DNA of 64,000 nt from JBCDCP01 sp039181495 (GCA_039181495.1 JBCDCP010000001.1:6507-70506); one strand, 5' to 3'; shown: positions 18,644-27,841, numbered from the stretch's first letter. The notes: generated by a model not told the origin, from the letters alone. Made by a program: numbers and translations.

Positions 18644-19576
18644 ATGTGGACGCAATTCGACAGACCGCGGTGGAGCAGAGAAGGTCAGGACTGGCCGAAT
18701 CGCGAACACAGTCTGTTCGTCGAGGCTGATGATGTTCGTTGGCACGTTCAGCGGATGGGCCGCCGGGACGCTCGAACCCTAATACTCGTCCATGGCACAG
18801 GGGCATCGACTCATTCTTTCCGCGATCTCATGCCGATACTGGCGGAGGATTTTGATGTCATTGCCATGGACTTGCCGGGCCACGGCTTCACCGAGGCATC
18901 GTGGATGCTGCGGCCGACCTTGCCCCGCATTGCGACGGTCCTCGCCGGTCTGCTCAGGTCGCTTGATGTCGGTCAGGTTGTCGGGGTTGGGCATTCAGCC
19001 GGTGCTGCGATCCTCGCTCGGATGGCGCTCGATCATCACGACGGGCCCGCTGCACTGCCGGGAGGCATAGTCAGCCTCAACGGTGCCTTCATGCCGTTCA
19101 GGGGCATGGCCGGGCAGATCTTTCCTTCGATGGCCAAGATGCTGTTCATGAATCCCTTTGTGCCGCGCATGTTCGCGGCCACGGGCCGCGACCCCGAACG
19201 TGTGGCGCGGTTGCTCGACTCGACGGGGTCCAAACTCGACGCGCGGGGCCAGGACCTGTACCGGCGGTTGTTCACATCCCCGGGTCATGTCTCTGGGGCG
19301 CTTGCGATGATGGCCAACTGGGACCTTGACAGGTTGATCCGTGACTTGCCGCGTCTGCGGGTCCCGCTGACTCTGGTTACCGGTGACAAGGACGGGACCG
19401 TGTCCCCGGCCGATGCGCGGGATATCCAGGCCATGGTCAGGCACGCCGAGAGGATCAACCTCGAGCATCTCGGGCATCTCGCCCATGAAGAGGCGCCGGA
19501 GTCGGTCGCTGATATTGTGCGGTCGCACCTTTCCCAGGTCGAACGGTCGGATTCCCAAAAAGTCGCGGTGTCGTAG
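18644..19576 (+). CDS. bchO: Mg-chelatase-associated alpha/beta hydrolase BchO
   Basis: Alpha/beta-hydrolase fold protein (310 aa) found with Mg-chelatase genes in purple bacteria; its biochemical role in the magnesium branch remains unclear. The nucleophile elbow is GHSAGA, the oxyanion region LVHGTGASTHS and the probable catalytic His is in LEHLGHLAHEE near the C terminus. Starts 3 bp after the bchD stop. Confidence 0.9.
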   Translation: MWTQFDRPRWSREGQDWPNREHSLFVEADDVRWHVQRMGRRDARTLILVHGTGASTHSFRDLMPILAEDFDVIAMDLPGHGFTEASWMLRPTLPRIATVLAGLLRSLDVGQVVGVGHSAGAAILARMALDHHDGPAALPGGIVSLNGAFMPFRGMAGQIFPSMAKMLFMNPFVPRMFAATGRDPERVARLLDSTGSKLDARGQDLYRRLFTSPGHVSGALAMMANWDLDRLIRDLPRLRVPLTLVTGDKDGTVSPADARDIQAMVRHAERINLEHLGHLAHEEAPESVADIVRSHLSQVERSDSQKVAVS

Positions 19577-19585
19577 AATTGTGGA

Positions 19586-19603
19586 TGTCCCGCTACTCTG
19601 ACG
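19586..19603. promoter_or_regulatory. Near-consensus PpsR site upstream of crtI
   Basis: TGT-N12-ACG (one mismatch to TGT-N12-ACA), nine bases upstream of a second, perfect site. Paired PpsR sites are typical of targets of this repressor. Confidence 0.55.
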
Positions 19604-19611
19604 AACGGTAA

Positions 19612-19629
19612 TGTCAGCCGATGCTGACA
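19612..19629. promoter_or_regulatory. PpsR operator overlapping the crtI start codon
   Basis: TGTCAGCCGATGCTGACA, an exact TGT-N12-ACA palindrome whose centre contains the crtI ATG (19621-19623). Position within the coding start suggests direct control of crtIB separately from bchIDO. Confidence 0.6.
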
Positions 19630-21165
19630 CGCGCCTCACCGCCTGATTCCGAGACGCTCGCTGACAAAGAGCAACACCATGCGCCACATGCTGTTGTTGT
19701 CGGTAGTGGTTTTGGCGGTCTGGCCGCTGCCGTGCGCCTTGGCGCACGCGGCTATCAGGTAACGGTGCTCGAGCAAAATGAGCAGCTTGGCGGCCGGGCT
19801 TCGGTGTTCCGGCAGGACGGTTTCACCTTTGATGCTGGGCCTACCATCGTCACGCTGCCTTTCCTGTTCGAAGAGTTGTGGACCCTTTGCGGGAGGCGCA
19901 TGGAAGACGACATCGACATGCGCCAGCTGTCACCGTTCTACAAGCTGATGTTTCATGACGGCTCGCACTTCTGTGCGTCTGGCGATCGTGAGGAAATGCG
20001 TGCTGAAGTGGCGCGTTTGTCGCCCGGGGATGTCACCGGCTATGACCGTTTCTTCGAAGAAAGCCGCAAGATCTACGGCTTTGCCTTCGAGCGTCTCGGC
20101 CAGATGCCGTTTCACCGGCTGTGGGACCTGATCAAGGTCATCCCTGAGTTCATTCGTTACCGCGCCGACCGGTCGGTCTATGCACTCGCATCACGTTTCG
20201 TGCAGGATCCGCGCATCCGGATCGCGTTGAGCTTTCACCCGTTGTTCATCGGTGGAAACCCGAACCGGGCAACGGGTCTGTACTCGCTCGTCTCCTATCT
20301 TGAGCATCGTTACGGCGTTCACTTCGCAATGGGCGGCACTGGTGCACTGGTGACTGGCATTGCCGGACTGATCGAGGGTCAGGGTGGCACGCTGAGGTGC
20401 AATTCGGCGGTTGACGAGATTCTCGTTGAGAACGGACGGGCATCCGGTGTGCGCTTGGAAACGGGCGAAGTCTTGCCGGCTGATATCGTGGTGTCGAATG
20501 CCGACTCGGCCTTCACCTATGGCAATCTGCTGCGCAACCACAGCCGCCGCCGCTGGACGGATAAGAAGCTGTCCTCGTCACGCTATTCCATGAGCCTCTT
20601 CGTCTGGTACTTCGGTACCGATCGGCTATACGAGGATGTCGACCATCATTGCATTGTGCTGGGCCCGCGCTACCGACCGCTGCTCAAGGACATTTTCGAC
20701 CGCAAGCTGCTGGCAGACGATTTCAGCATCTATCTTCATCGGCCAACAAAGACTGATCCGTCACTGGCGCCGCCGGGTTGCGATACCTTTTACGCCCTGT
20801 CGCCGGTTCCGCATCTCGATGCCGATATTGATTGGAGTTCGATGGCCGAAACCTATCGGGAGAAGATCGCGGCTGAACTGGAACGGCGTCTGTTGCCCGG
20901 GCTGACCGACCACATCGTCACATCGAGACTGTTCACCCCGATCGATTTTCGTGATCGGCTTTCGTCGATCAAGGGTGCCGCCTTTGGTCTCGAGCCGATC
21001 ATCACCCAGAGTGCATGGTTCCGGCCACATAATCGCAGCGAAGAAGTTGACGGCCTGTATCTCGTGGGTGCAGGCACCCATCCCGGCGCGGGCCTTCCGG
21101 GCGTCATTTCCTCGGCTCGTATTCTTGATGACATCGTGCCACACGGGGAGACTGTTCGTGCGTAA
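19621..21165 (+). CDS. crtI: Phytoene desaturase CrtI
   Basis: FAD-dependent carotene desaturase (514 aa) at the membrane, introducing double bonds into phytoene to give neurosporene or lycopene. The dinucleotide-binding motif VVVGSGFGGLAAAVRLGARG is at about residues 24-43, and the C-terminal FAD motif is GLYLVGAGTHPGAGLPGV. Number of desaturations cannot be read from sequence; CrtC, CrtD, CrtF and CrtA in the cluster suggest the spheroidene route (neurosporene). crtB starts inside its last codons. Confidence 0.95.
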   Translation: MLTRASPPDSETLADKEQHHAPHAVVVGSGFGGLAAAVRLGARGYQVTVLEQNEQLGGRASVFRQDGFTFDAGPTIVTLPFLFEELWTLCGRRMEDDIDMRQLSPFYKLMFHDGSHFCASGDREEMRAEVARLSPGDVTGYDRFFEESRKIYGFAFERLGQMPFHRLWDLIKVIPEFIRYRADRSVYALASRFVQDPRIRIALSFHPLFIGGNPNRATGLYSLVSYLEHRYGVHFAMGGTGALVTGIAGLIEGQGGTLRCNSAVDEILVENGRASGVRLETGEVLPADIVVSNADSAFTYGNLLRNHSRRRWTDKKLSSSRYSMSLFVWYFGTDRLYEDVDHHCIVLGPRYRPLLKDIFDRKLLADDFSIYLHRPTKTDPSLAPPGCDTFYALSPVPHLDADIDWSSMAETYREKIAAELERRLLPGLTDHIVTSRLFTPIDFRDRLSSIKGAAFGLEPIITQSAWFRPHNRSEEVDGLYLVGAGTHPGAGLPGVISSARILDDIVPHGETVRA

Positions 21166-22249
21166 GCCCAACGAAAACGGCGCTGATGAAAATGCGTCAG
21201 GCATGGTCCTTTCGCGCGAAGATCTCGCGGTCTGCCGTGCGTTGATCAAAGACGGGTCCAAGTCCTTCTATACGGCCTCTTTGCTGCTCCCCGAACGTGT
21301 CCGTGCGCCCGCTTACGCGATCTATGCATTCTGTCGTGTCTCCGACGACGCCGTCGATGATCCGGGCGCGAAGAGTGATGCCGTCACCGATTTGCGAGCG
21401 CGTCTGGACAGCGCCTATGCCGGTTCGCCGCGTGATGATGCGGTTGACCGGGCCTTTGCCGGTGTGGTCCGCCGCTATGCCATCCCCCGCTCCCTGCCAG
21501 AAGCACTGCTTGAGGGCCTTGAATGGGACATGCAGGGCCGGCGTTATCACAGCCTGTCGGAGCTCTATGATTATGCCGCCCGGGTTGCCGGCGCGGTTGG
21601 GGCGATGATGAGCACACTTATGGGTGCGCGAAGCCCTGATACGCTTGCCCGTGCGTGTGATCTCGGGGTTGCCATGCAGCTCACCAACATCGCCCGTGAT
21701 GTTGGCGAAGATGCCCGTAATGGCCGGATTTATCTGCCGCTCGACTGGCTTGCTGAGGGGGGTATCGATCCAGAATCCTGGCTTGCCGATCCAGCGTTGA
21801 CTCCGGAAATACAACGATTGACCGCGCGGCTGCTGGATGACGCTGATCATCTCTACAATCGCTCGGTATCGGGCATCGCGCGGCTGCCGTCGGCCTGCCG
21901 CCCGGCAATTCACGCTGCCCGGCTGATCTACCGCGAGATCGGCAAAGTGGTTGAACGAAACGGATATGATTCGTTGTCGACCCGAGCTGTTGTCTCGGCC
22001 AGCCGGAAGGGTCAGCTTGTCGCTGCCGCATTGGGAGCCATGTTTGTGCCATCCGGTCCGCACTCTGATCCACCGCTCGATGAAACGGCATTTCTTGTGG
22101 ATGCTGTGCCTCCCCGGGCGCCCAAGGCCGGGATCGGCGAAGGCGTTCACGCCGATTGGTGGGAGATCGATGAGAGGGCCGGTCGGATCGTGGCTTTGTT
22201 CGGCCAACTTGAAGCCCGCGACAAGCAGGGCTTTCGCGACGTTTCCTAA
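21158..22249 (+). CDS. crtB: Phytoene synthase CrtB
   Basis: Squalene/phytoene synthase family (363 aa), joining two geranylgeranyl diphosphates to phytoene. The two aspartate-rich sites are visible: CRVSDDAVDD near residue 60 and NIARDVGEDARNGRIYLP near 180. The start is set at GTG 21158, which has GGGGAG upstream and overlaps the crtI stop by 8 bp, indicating translational coupling; ATG 21203 is an alternative with a poorer ribosome site. Confidence 0.95.
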   Translation: MRKPNENGADENASGMVLSREDLAVCRALIKDGSKSFYTASLLLPERVRAPAYAIYAFCRVSDDAVDDPGAKSDAVTDLRARLDSAYAGSPRDDAVDRAFAGVVRRYAIPRSLPEALLEGLEWDMQGRRYHSLSELYDYAARVAGAVGAMMSTLMGARSPDTLARACDLGVAMQLTNIARDVGEDARNGRIYLPLDWLAEGGIDPESWLADPALTPEIQRLTARLLDDADHLYNRSVSGIARLPSACRPAIHAARLIYREIGKVVERNGYDSLSTRAVVSASRKGQLVAAALGAMFVPSGPHSDPPLDETAFLVDAVPPRAPKAGIGEGVHADWWEIDERAGRIVALFGQLEARDKQGFRDVS

Positions 22250-22325
22250 GGGAAGTTGTCTGCCAATATACCAAGCGGACATGTGACTTCGGCCCGGCAC
22301 GGTCTATATAGCGATCGTGCGAACA

Positions 22326-22844
22326 ATGCGGGTCGAGCTGATGAGCTGGTCATTTCTGGTGTTTGCGGGAGCATGTTTTGTGGCCGCTCTTTCCGGCGGG
22401 CTGTTTCGCCCCGGAGCCTGGTACCGCGCCCTGAACAAACCATCATGGCAGCCACCGGACTGGCTGTTCGGGCCTGTCTGGTTCGTTCTCTACTGGATGA
22501 TTGCTTTTGCCGGGTGGATTGTCTGGGAACGAACGGGCGGACAGGGCGATCTGGCGGCAGCCGCTTTGCCAATGCTGGCTTATGTGGCGCAGCTTGTACT
22601 GAACTTCCTGTGGTCGCTGTTGTTTTTCGGTATGAAGCGAATGCGGCTGGCGTTCATCGAAGTTCTTGCGATGCATCTTTCGATCGTGGCCTGCATCGTT
22701 CTGTTCTGGCCGGTCAGCCACGTCGCCGCATTGCTGATGATGCCCTACCTCGCCTGGGTCAGTTTTGCTGCGTTTCTCAACTACACACTGTTTCGGTTGA
22801 ACCCCGATGGCGGGCTCGACCCGGCGGTTGCGAGAGCCTCTTGA
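22326..22844 (+). CDS. tspO: Tryptophan-rich sensory protein TspO
   Basis: Five-helix membrane protein (172 aa) of the TspO/MBR family (CrtK). Hallmarks are LNKPSWQPPDWLFGPVWFVLYW, then LVLNFLWSLLFFGMKRM and PYLAWVSFAAFLNY. In Rhodobacter it negatively modulates photosynthesis gene expression in response to oxygen, probably through tetrapyrrole export. ATG 22326 chosen; MSWSF at 22341 or GTG 22317 are possible. Located between crtB and crtC as in other alphaproteobacterial clusters. Confidence 0.9.
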   Translation: MRVELMSWSFLVFAGACFVAALSGGLFRPGAWYRALNKPSWQPPDWLFGPVWFVLYWMIAFAGWIVWERTGGQGDLAAAALPMLAYVAQLVLNFLWSLLFFGMKRMRLAFIEVLAMHLSIVACIVLFWPVSHVAALLMMPYLAWVSFAAFLNYTLFRLNPDGGLDPAVARAS

Positions 22845-23029
22845 TCAACGCCCAAACACTCATTCTCATTGAGCTGTTTCTGGTCTTTGGCGGCCTATTA
22901 GCCTTCTTTGCCTGGCAGATGCACGCGTTGAAACGGGCGCGAGAGGAACGCGAGGCGCGCGAGCGGCAGGCAGCCGAGCAGTCAGTTGCCGGTCGGAAAA
23001 CCAAGAAGAAAGCGAACTCGCGCGGCTAG
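22841..23029 (+). CDS. Small single-pass membrane protein, unknown function
   Basis: Predicted 62-aa protein starting with TTG 22841, which overlaps the tspO stop (TTGA). It has one hydrophobic helix (LILIELFLVFGGLLAFFAW, residues about 8-26) followed by a strongly charged tail rich in Arg, Glu and Lys. Its stop overlaps the end of convergent crtC by 4 bp. The coupled start and the membrane-helix-plus-basic-tail layout suggest a real gene rather than noise; no function can be assigned. Confidence 0.55.
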   Translation: MINAQTLILIELFLVFGGLLAFFAWQMHALKRAREEREARERQAAEQSVAGRKTKKKANSRG

Positions 23030-23898
23030 CGGGAAATCGGCGTTCTTGGCGGTCCCGAGAAGATGCTCCGCGGCATCCGCCATGGCAGCATGAGCCGGGT
23101 CGTCCAATGGTCGAAACGCCGAAGGTCGAGCGATTCGTGGACAGCCGGTGCATTTTCGCCGAGCAGATGGGTTTGAAGCTCCGATCGTGCATAGAAAGGC
23201 GTGTCTTCAAGTGTTCGCGTCACGGTTGCTGAGCGGGCGCGATGGGTTCCTTCATCGGCTTGGACAAACCGGCGGATGCGCCAGAGGGTGGATGGCAATG
23301 TGCGCCGTTCAGGCGGTTCGAACAGATCGGCCTTGCCGGATCGGTCAAAGCGTACTGCGATGGAAGATCGCGCGTCGTTCCGGTCAATCGAATCATAGAG
23401 AACAGCCGCGCCATCGTTGAGATCCGCGCGCGACCAGTCCCACTCGGTGAAACCTGCTTCGAGCGGCTCGGTTCCCATATTGGTGTCGAGATAGCCATGC
23501 CCGGACCAGTGGCAGGCCGGTTGATCGAATTCCACCTCAATGCGGGAAACTGGCGCGATGGCCCACCAGCGGTGCCGCGCCTGATCGTCGAGCTGAAAAG
23601 CAGTGTCAGTGATCGCATGCGGCGACAGTCGAATCCGCCCTTTGACCCGATAGGGAAGGGGTGCGCCGATCTCGTCGATCTCGAGCAACAACGCATTGCC
23701 GTCCCACCGCATCGCGCTGGGGCCAACGATAAAGTTCTGCTTGTCGCGAAACACCGCCTTGCGGGGCCGTTCGGTCATGGTCCAGCGTTTCACACCCTTG
23801 CCGTAGAGCGCGACATTGAATGCGCAGTGGTCGTCGGGCCTCTTGCGGCCGGCCCAGAAGTAGTAGGGTGAGAACACCGAACCCACGAACATGATCAT
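23026..23898 (-). CDS. crtC: Hydroxyneurosporene synthase (carotenoid 1,2-hydratase) CrtC
   Basis: Adds water at the psi end of neurosporene or lycopene. The core FVGSVFSPYYFWAGRKRP, WSGHGYLDTNMGTEPLE and ALYGKGVKRWTMTER patterns are those of CrtC. From ATG 23898 the protein is 290 aa, close to Rhodobacter CrtC. However CrtC-like sequence continues upstream in frame (PPGFDFDQTVEPGGYLWWYV) into the end of crtD with no ATG, GTG or TTG start that would include it, so the true start is uncertain. Downstream gene of the crtDC pair. Confidence 0.9.
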   Translation of the reverse strand: MIMFVGSVFSPYYFWAGRKRPDDHCAFNVALYGKGVKRWTMTERPRKAVFRDKQNFIVGPSAMRWDGNALLLEIDEIGAPLPYRVKGRIRLSPHAITDTAFQLDDQARHRWWAIAPVSRIEVEFDQPACHWSGHGYLDTNMGTEPLEAGFTEWDWSRADLNDGAAVLYDSIDRNDARSSIAVRFDRSGKADLFEPPERRTLPSTLWRIRRFVQADEGTHRARSATVTRTLEDTPFYARSELQTHLLGENAPAVHESLDLRRFDHWTTRLMLPWRMPRSIFSGPPRTPISR

Positions 23899-23924
23899 GC
23901 TCAGGCCATAACGGCCGCAATCGC

Positions 23925-25505
23925 TCAGCCCGTCGACATACCACCAGAGATAACCACCGGGCTCGACCGTCTGGTCGAAGTCAAATCCTGGTGGAGAGAT
24001 TGCGCTGCCAGCCGTCCCGACAGCGCTGCCATCGGCACGCCCGGTCCCGGATGAACGCTGCCCCCGGCGAGATACAGGCCGCGTATCCGGGTCCGTGCTT
24101 CCGGCCTGCGGAATGATGCGTTCCAGCTGTGATTCGCCCGACCGTAAAGCGCCCCGCCGGTCCCCGGGAACAGCTTCTCGAAGTCCTCCGGCGTGGTCAG
24201 AACCTGATTCACCGAATCCGTCTCCAGCTTGAGGCCCAGCCGCTCCAGATGGGTGAAGGTCTGCTGATGACATCTATCGGTCTCCTGTGCGGTCCAGCCG
24301 GTGTCGTCACCTGTGGCTGGCGCGTTGGTCAGAATGAGCAACCTTTCGCGGCCGTCGGGTGTTGCGGCGTTTGCCACATCGCCCCGGTCCTGCGCGCAAA
24401 CATAAACTGTGGGATCGGCCGGTGTCTGTCGTTGGCGGAAAATCTCTTCGAATTCCGCGCGATAGCCGTGGTTAGCTGGATTAGAGAAGAACACGTTGTG
24501 GCGCAGGAGCGGAAATCCGTCTGCCTTTGCGAACGCGGTCCAGACGCAGGCCGAAAGGGAACGGTCTTTCAAAGAAACAGGTTCAGCGACACTTTTTACC
24601 TGATCGCCCAACAGGCCCCAACCAAGTGCTGAGACGTCGCCATTGTAGATGACATGGCGTCCGGGGATGTGCTCGCCGGTGGTCAGTGTGACACCGCTAA
24701 CGCCGTCATTTCCTGTTTCGATTCGCGCGACCCGACAGCCGGTTCGGACAATTGCGCCGTTATGCGTCGCACTGTTTGAAATCGCCTTGGCCAGGGCGTG
24801 CATGCCACCCTCAACATACCAGACGCCCTGTTGCTCGACATGGGCAACAAGCATCAATGTGGCTGGGCACAGGAACGGTGATGACCCGCAATAGGTGGCA
24901 TAACGGCCAAATAGTTGCTGCAGACGAGGATCCTGGAAATGTCGGCCAAGTGCTGCCCACATTTTCGAAAAGGGTCCGGCGCGCAACAGCGCTGGCCACT
25001 TGGCAAACCCCATACGTTTATGCAGCGACAGCATGCCCGGGCGCGAGCCGCGGATGAAGGGCCCTTCCAGCGTCTCGTAGATCTCTGCCGCATGGGCACA
25101 GAATCCGCGGAAAAGATCGGCTTCGGCTGGCCCGGACAGTGATTCTATCGCTGCCGCCGACCGATCAACATCTGCAAACAGGTCAAGTGTCGTTCCGTCC
25201 GGCCACGCGTGACGTGCCAGGATATCGGCGCGCTGTAACGTTACCGCGTCTTCGAATTGCTGGCCGGCTTCGGCATAAAGACCATCGAACACCCATTTCA
25301 TGGTGAACACGGTCGGGCCTGCATCAACCCCTTCGGCGGCATCGGGAAGATGGATCTGACGCATCTTGCCACCGACCTGCTCGGCTGCCTCCAAAACGGT
25401 TACCGGGCGACCCGTTGCTGCCACCGCAAAGGCGGCGCTGAGTCCGCCGATGCCAGCGCCAATGACGATGACATGATCGGCGGAAGAGGTCGGCATTTGC
25501 AGCAC
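23925..25505 (-). CDS. crtD: Methoxyneurosporene (hydroxycarotenoid 3,4-) desaturase CrtD
   Basis: FAD-dependent desaturase (526 aa) of the CrtI family acting on hydroxylated or methoxylated carotenoids. VIVIGAGIGGLSAAFAVAAT at about residues 12-31 is the FAD motif and GLYLAGGSVHPGPGVPMAAL is near the C terminus. Transcribed divergently from crtE with a PpsR site between them. The last ~20 codons run past the usual family end and overlap crtC-like coding sequence. Confidence 0.95.
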   Translation of the reverse strand: MLQMPTSSADHVIVIGAGIGGLSAAFAVAATGRPVTVLEAAEQVGGKMRQIHLPDAAEGVDAGPTVFTMKWVFDGLYAEAGQQFEDAVTLQRADILARHAWPDGTTLDLFADVDRSAAAIESLSGPAEADLFRGFCAHAAEIYETLEGPFIRGSRPGMLSLHKRMGFAKWPALLRAGPFSKMWAALGRHFQDPRLQQLFGRYATYCGSSPFLCPATLMLVAHVEQQGVWYVEGGMHALAKAISNSATHNGAIVRTGCRVARIETGNDGVSGVTLTTGEHIPGRHVIYNGDVSALGWGLLGDQVKSVAEPVSLKDRSLSACVWTAFAKADGFPLLRHNVFFSNPANHGYRAEFEEIFRQRQTPADPTVYVCAQDRGDVANAATPDGRERLLILTNAPATGDDTGWTAQETDRCHQQTFTHLERLGLKLETDSVNQVLTTPEDFEKLFPGTGGALYGRANHSWNASFRRPEARTRIRGLYLAGGSVHPGPGVPMAALSGRLAAQSLHQDLTSTRRSSPVVISGGMSTG

Positions 25506-25549
25506 GATGGGGGTTCCTCTTGGTCGCGCGAACCGGCTTTATTGATAAG

Positions 25550-25567
25550 TGTCAATCAAAATTGACA
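25550..25567. promoter_or_regulatory. PpsR operator between crtD and crtE
   Basis: TGTCAATCAAAATTGACA, exact TGT-N12-ACA with strongly symmetrical arms. A degenerate second copy (TGA-N12-ACA) follows at 25563-25580. Placed between divergent crtD and crtE, so it can control both. Confidence 0.75.
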
Positions 25568-25682
25568 GTCAGGCAAGACAATTGAACTAGACATTCTGGC
25601 TGATGGTCCCTACCCTTTTTGATCAAGCGCACTAACCCGCGCGCATCGCGACGATTGCCTGGGAGCCGGAGGGAGCGGAGCC

Positions 25683-26552
25683 ATGAAGTCACTGGCACGG
25701 ATCGAGCAGGCTCTGGATCATGCGCTGGAGCGCGCAACCGGAGAAACCTGTCCGCCGCAACTGGCAGACGCGGTGCGTTACGCATTGTTCCCCGGTGGTG
25801 CGCGGGTCCGGCCACGGCTCTGTCTGGCCGTTGGACTAGCCTGCGGTGACGATGCACCCGAACTGACCGATGCGGCCTGCGCGGCCGTCGAGATCATGCA
25901 TTGCGCATCGCTGGTCCATGACGACATGCCTTGCTTCGATGACGCTGAGACGCGACGCGGGCGCCCCTCAGTGCATAAGACCTTCGGTGAGCCGTTGGCG
26001 CTGCTTACCGGCGATGCAATGATCGTTCTCGCATTTGACATTCTTGGCCGTGCTGCATGCTCGCATCCTTCGCGGCTGGGCCCGTTGGTCTCCGCATTGT
26101 CTGGTGCGGTTGGAATGCCGAACGGCATCACGGCCGGGCAGGCCTGGGAGAGCGAAGACAGTCCGCCGCTCGACCTCTATCACCGGGCCAAGACTGGGGC
26201 GCTCTTTATCGGCGCATGCCGGCTGGGCGCGATTTCGGCAGGCGGAGATGCTGATGCGTGGGTCACGCTAGGCGATCGTCTGGGCGCGGCCTATCAAGTT
26301 GCCGACGATCTGCGGGATGCCGCTGCCGATGAGGATGAGATCGGCAAGCCGGTTGGCCAGGATGGTATCCATGACCGGCCCAATGCTGTGGCTGAACTCG
26401 GAATTCCGAAAGCGCTGGGCAAACTCGACAGCCTGGTGCGTGGCGCGATTTCCGCCATTCCCGAATGCCGCGGAGCGGAGATGCTCGAAGCCCTCATCCG
26501 CAGTGAAGCAAAGCGGCTGGTTCCCAACAAGCTTGCAAAGTCGGCGGCCTGA
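25683..26552 (+). CDS. crtE: Geranylgeranyl diphosphate synthase CrtE
   Basis: Trans-isoprenyl diphosphate synthase (289 aa) producing GGPP for carotenoids and for the bacteriochlorophyll tail. First Asp-rich motif DDMPCFDDAETRRGRPS at about residues 80-96; second Asp-rich motif DDLRDAAADEDEIGK near 210. RBS in GGGAGCGGAGCC just before ATG. crtF follows after 12 bp. Confidence 0.95.
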   Translation: MKSLARIEQALDHALERATGETCPPQLADAVRYALFPGGARVRPRLCLAVGLACGDDAPELTDAACAAVEIMHCASLVHDDMPCFDDAETRRGRPSVHKTFGEPLALLTGDAMIVLAFDILGRAACSHPSRLGPLVSALSGAVGMPNGITAGQAWESEDSPPLDLYHRAKTGALFIGACRLGAISAGGDADAWVTLGDRLGAAYQVADDLRDAAADEDEIGKPVGQDGIHDRPNAVAELGIPKALGKLDSLVRGAISAIPECRGAEMLEALIRSEAKRLVPNKLAKSAA

Positions 26553-26564
26553 TTGGGGCCGAAC

Positions 26565-27797
26565 ATGTCGGCACACACCGAAAGCAGTCTGGGGAGACCA
26601 TCGACGGACGCTGACGGAAAAGCCCTCACCACGAGCCACGATACGGGACGATCTGCGGCAACCGGATGGTTGCGTTCGCGCTGGTGCGCGTTTCGTGACC
26701 GCATGCTCCAGGACATCCGGTTTCAGCGTTGGGCTGCGGGATTTCCGCTGACCGCGTGGCTGGCGCGCAAGCGAACTTCCGAGCTCTTCGATCTCACAGC
26801 CGGTTTCGTTTATTCGCAGATCCTTCATGCGATCGTCTCCCTCGACATTCTTCCATTGATGTCGAAAGGGCCGATACCATTTGCACGTCTTCTGTCCGAA
26901 GTTCAGCTTTCCGAGGATGCCGCGCGCCGGCTGTTTGACGGGGCCGTTGCCTTGCGTCTGATGGAACGGCGCGGTGAGGAGGCCGGGCACACGCTCTACG
27001 GGCTAGGCGATCTGGGCGCTGCATTGCTGGCCAATCCCGGTGTCGGTGCGATGATCCGGCACCATGCGCTGCTCTATCGTGACCTGACCGACCCCGTTGC
27101 GCTGTTGCGCGGCGAAACAGTTGATACGGATGGCCACACTGCGCTGTCGCGATACTGGGCTTATGTGCGCAACCAGGACGCGGACACGCTACCGGCCGAG
27201 CAGGTGTCGGACTACAGCGCGCTGATGGGAATCTCACAGGCGTTCATTGCCGAGGAGATTCTGCGCGCCTATCCGATTGGAAGACACGCCCAGGTGCTCG
27301 ATATCGGTGGCGGTCAGGGCGCGTTCATTCAGGCCGCTGCTGCGGAAACGACACAGACCCGGTTCCAGCTGTTTGACCTTCCTGCTGTGGCCGAACGAGC
27401 GGCTCAGCGCTTTGCCGAAGCTGGCTTGGCAGAACGTTGCGTTGCCCATGGCGGGGACATGTTCGCAGGCGACTATCCGCCGGGCGCTGATCTCATCTGC
27501 CTCATCCGTGTTCTTTACGATCACTCGGATGATGCCATCGTAAAATTGCTCACCGCTATTCGCGGTCATATGGCGGCCGACTCGACGCTGCTGGTGGCCG
27601 AACCCATGGCCGGCGTGCGCAGCGCCGAACGCATGGGTGACGCCTATTTCGGCATGTATTTGTTTGCCATGCATGGCGGCCGGCCAAGGACTCAGGCCGA
27701 ACTCACATCCTTCCTGAAAGAGGCCGGTTTCTCGACCGTGACGCGCCACTCTGTCCGCAATCCGATGCTGACGAGTGTGGTGACTGCAAGACCTTAG
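26565..27797 (+). CDS. crtF: Hydroxyneurosporene O-methyltransferase CrtF
   Basis: SAM-dependent O-methyltransferase (410 aa) methylating 1-hydroxy carotenoids. N-terminal dimerisation/winged-helix region, then the SAM loop VLDIGGGQGAFIQAA at about residues 244-258 and DLICLIRVLYDHSDD. ATG 26565 is preceded by GGGG; a TTG at 26553 would add four residues. End of the crtEF unit before the bchC promoter. Confidence 0.95.
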   Translation: MSAHTESSLGRPSTDADGKALTTSHDTGRSAATGWLRSRWCAFRDRMLQDIRFQRWAAGFPLTAWLARKRTSELFDLTAGFVYSQILHAIVSLDILPLMSKGPIPFARLLSEVQLSEDAARRLFDGAVALRLMERRGEEAGHTLYGLGDLGAALLANPGVGAMIRHHALLYRDLTDPVALLRGETVDTDGHTALSRYWAYVRNQDADTLPAEQVSDYSALMGISQAFIAEEILRAYPIGRHAQVLDIGGGQGAFIQAAAAETTQTRFQLFDLPAVAERAAQRFAEAGLAERCVAHGGDMFAGDYPPGADLICLIRVLYDHSDDAIVKLLTAIRGHMAADSTLLVAEPMAGVRSAERMGDAYFGMYLFAMHGGRPRTQAELTSFLKEAGFSTVTRHSVRNPMLTSVVTARP

Positions 27798-27815
27798 GGA
27801 TTTCACGTCCGTAAG

Positions 27816-27833
27816 TGTTAAGTTTGCTTGACA
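27816..27833. promoter_or_regulatory. PpsR operator 1 upstream of bchC, overlapping a -35 box
   Basis: TGTTAAGTTTGCTTGACA is an exact TGT-N12-ACA match. Its last six bases, TTGACA, could be a sigma-70 -35, with TAGACT at 27850-27855 as -10 after a 16-bp spacer. PpsR binding here would block polymerase. Confidence 0.7.
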
Positions 27834-27841
27834 TGTCTTAG

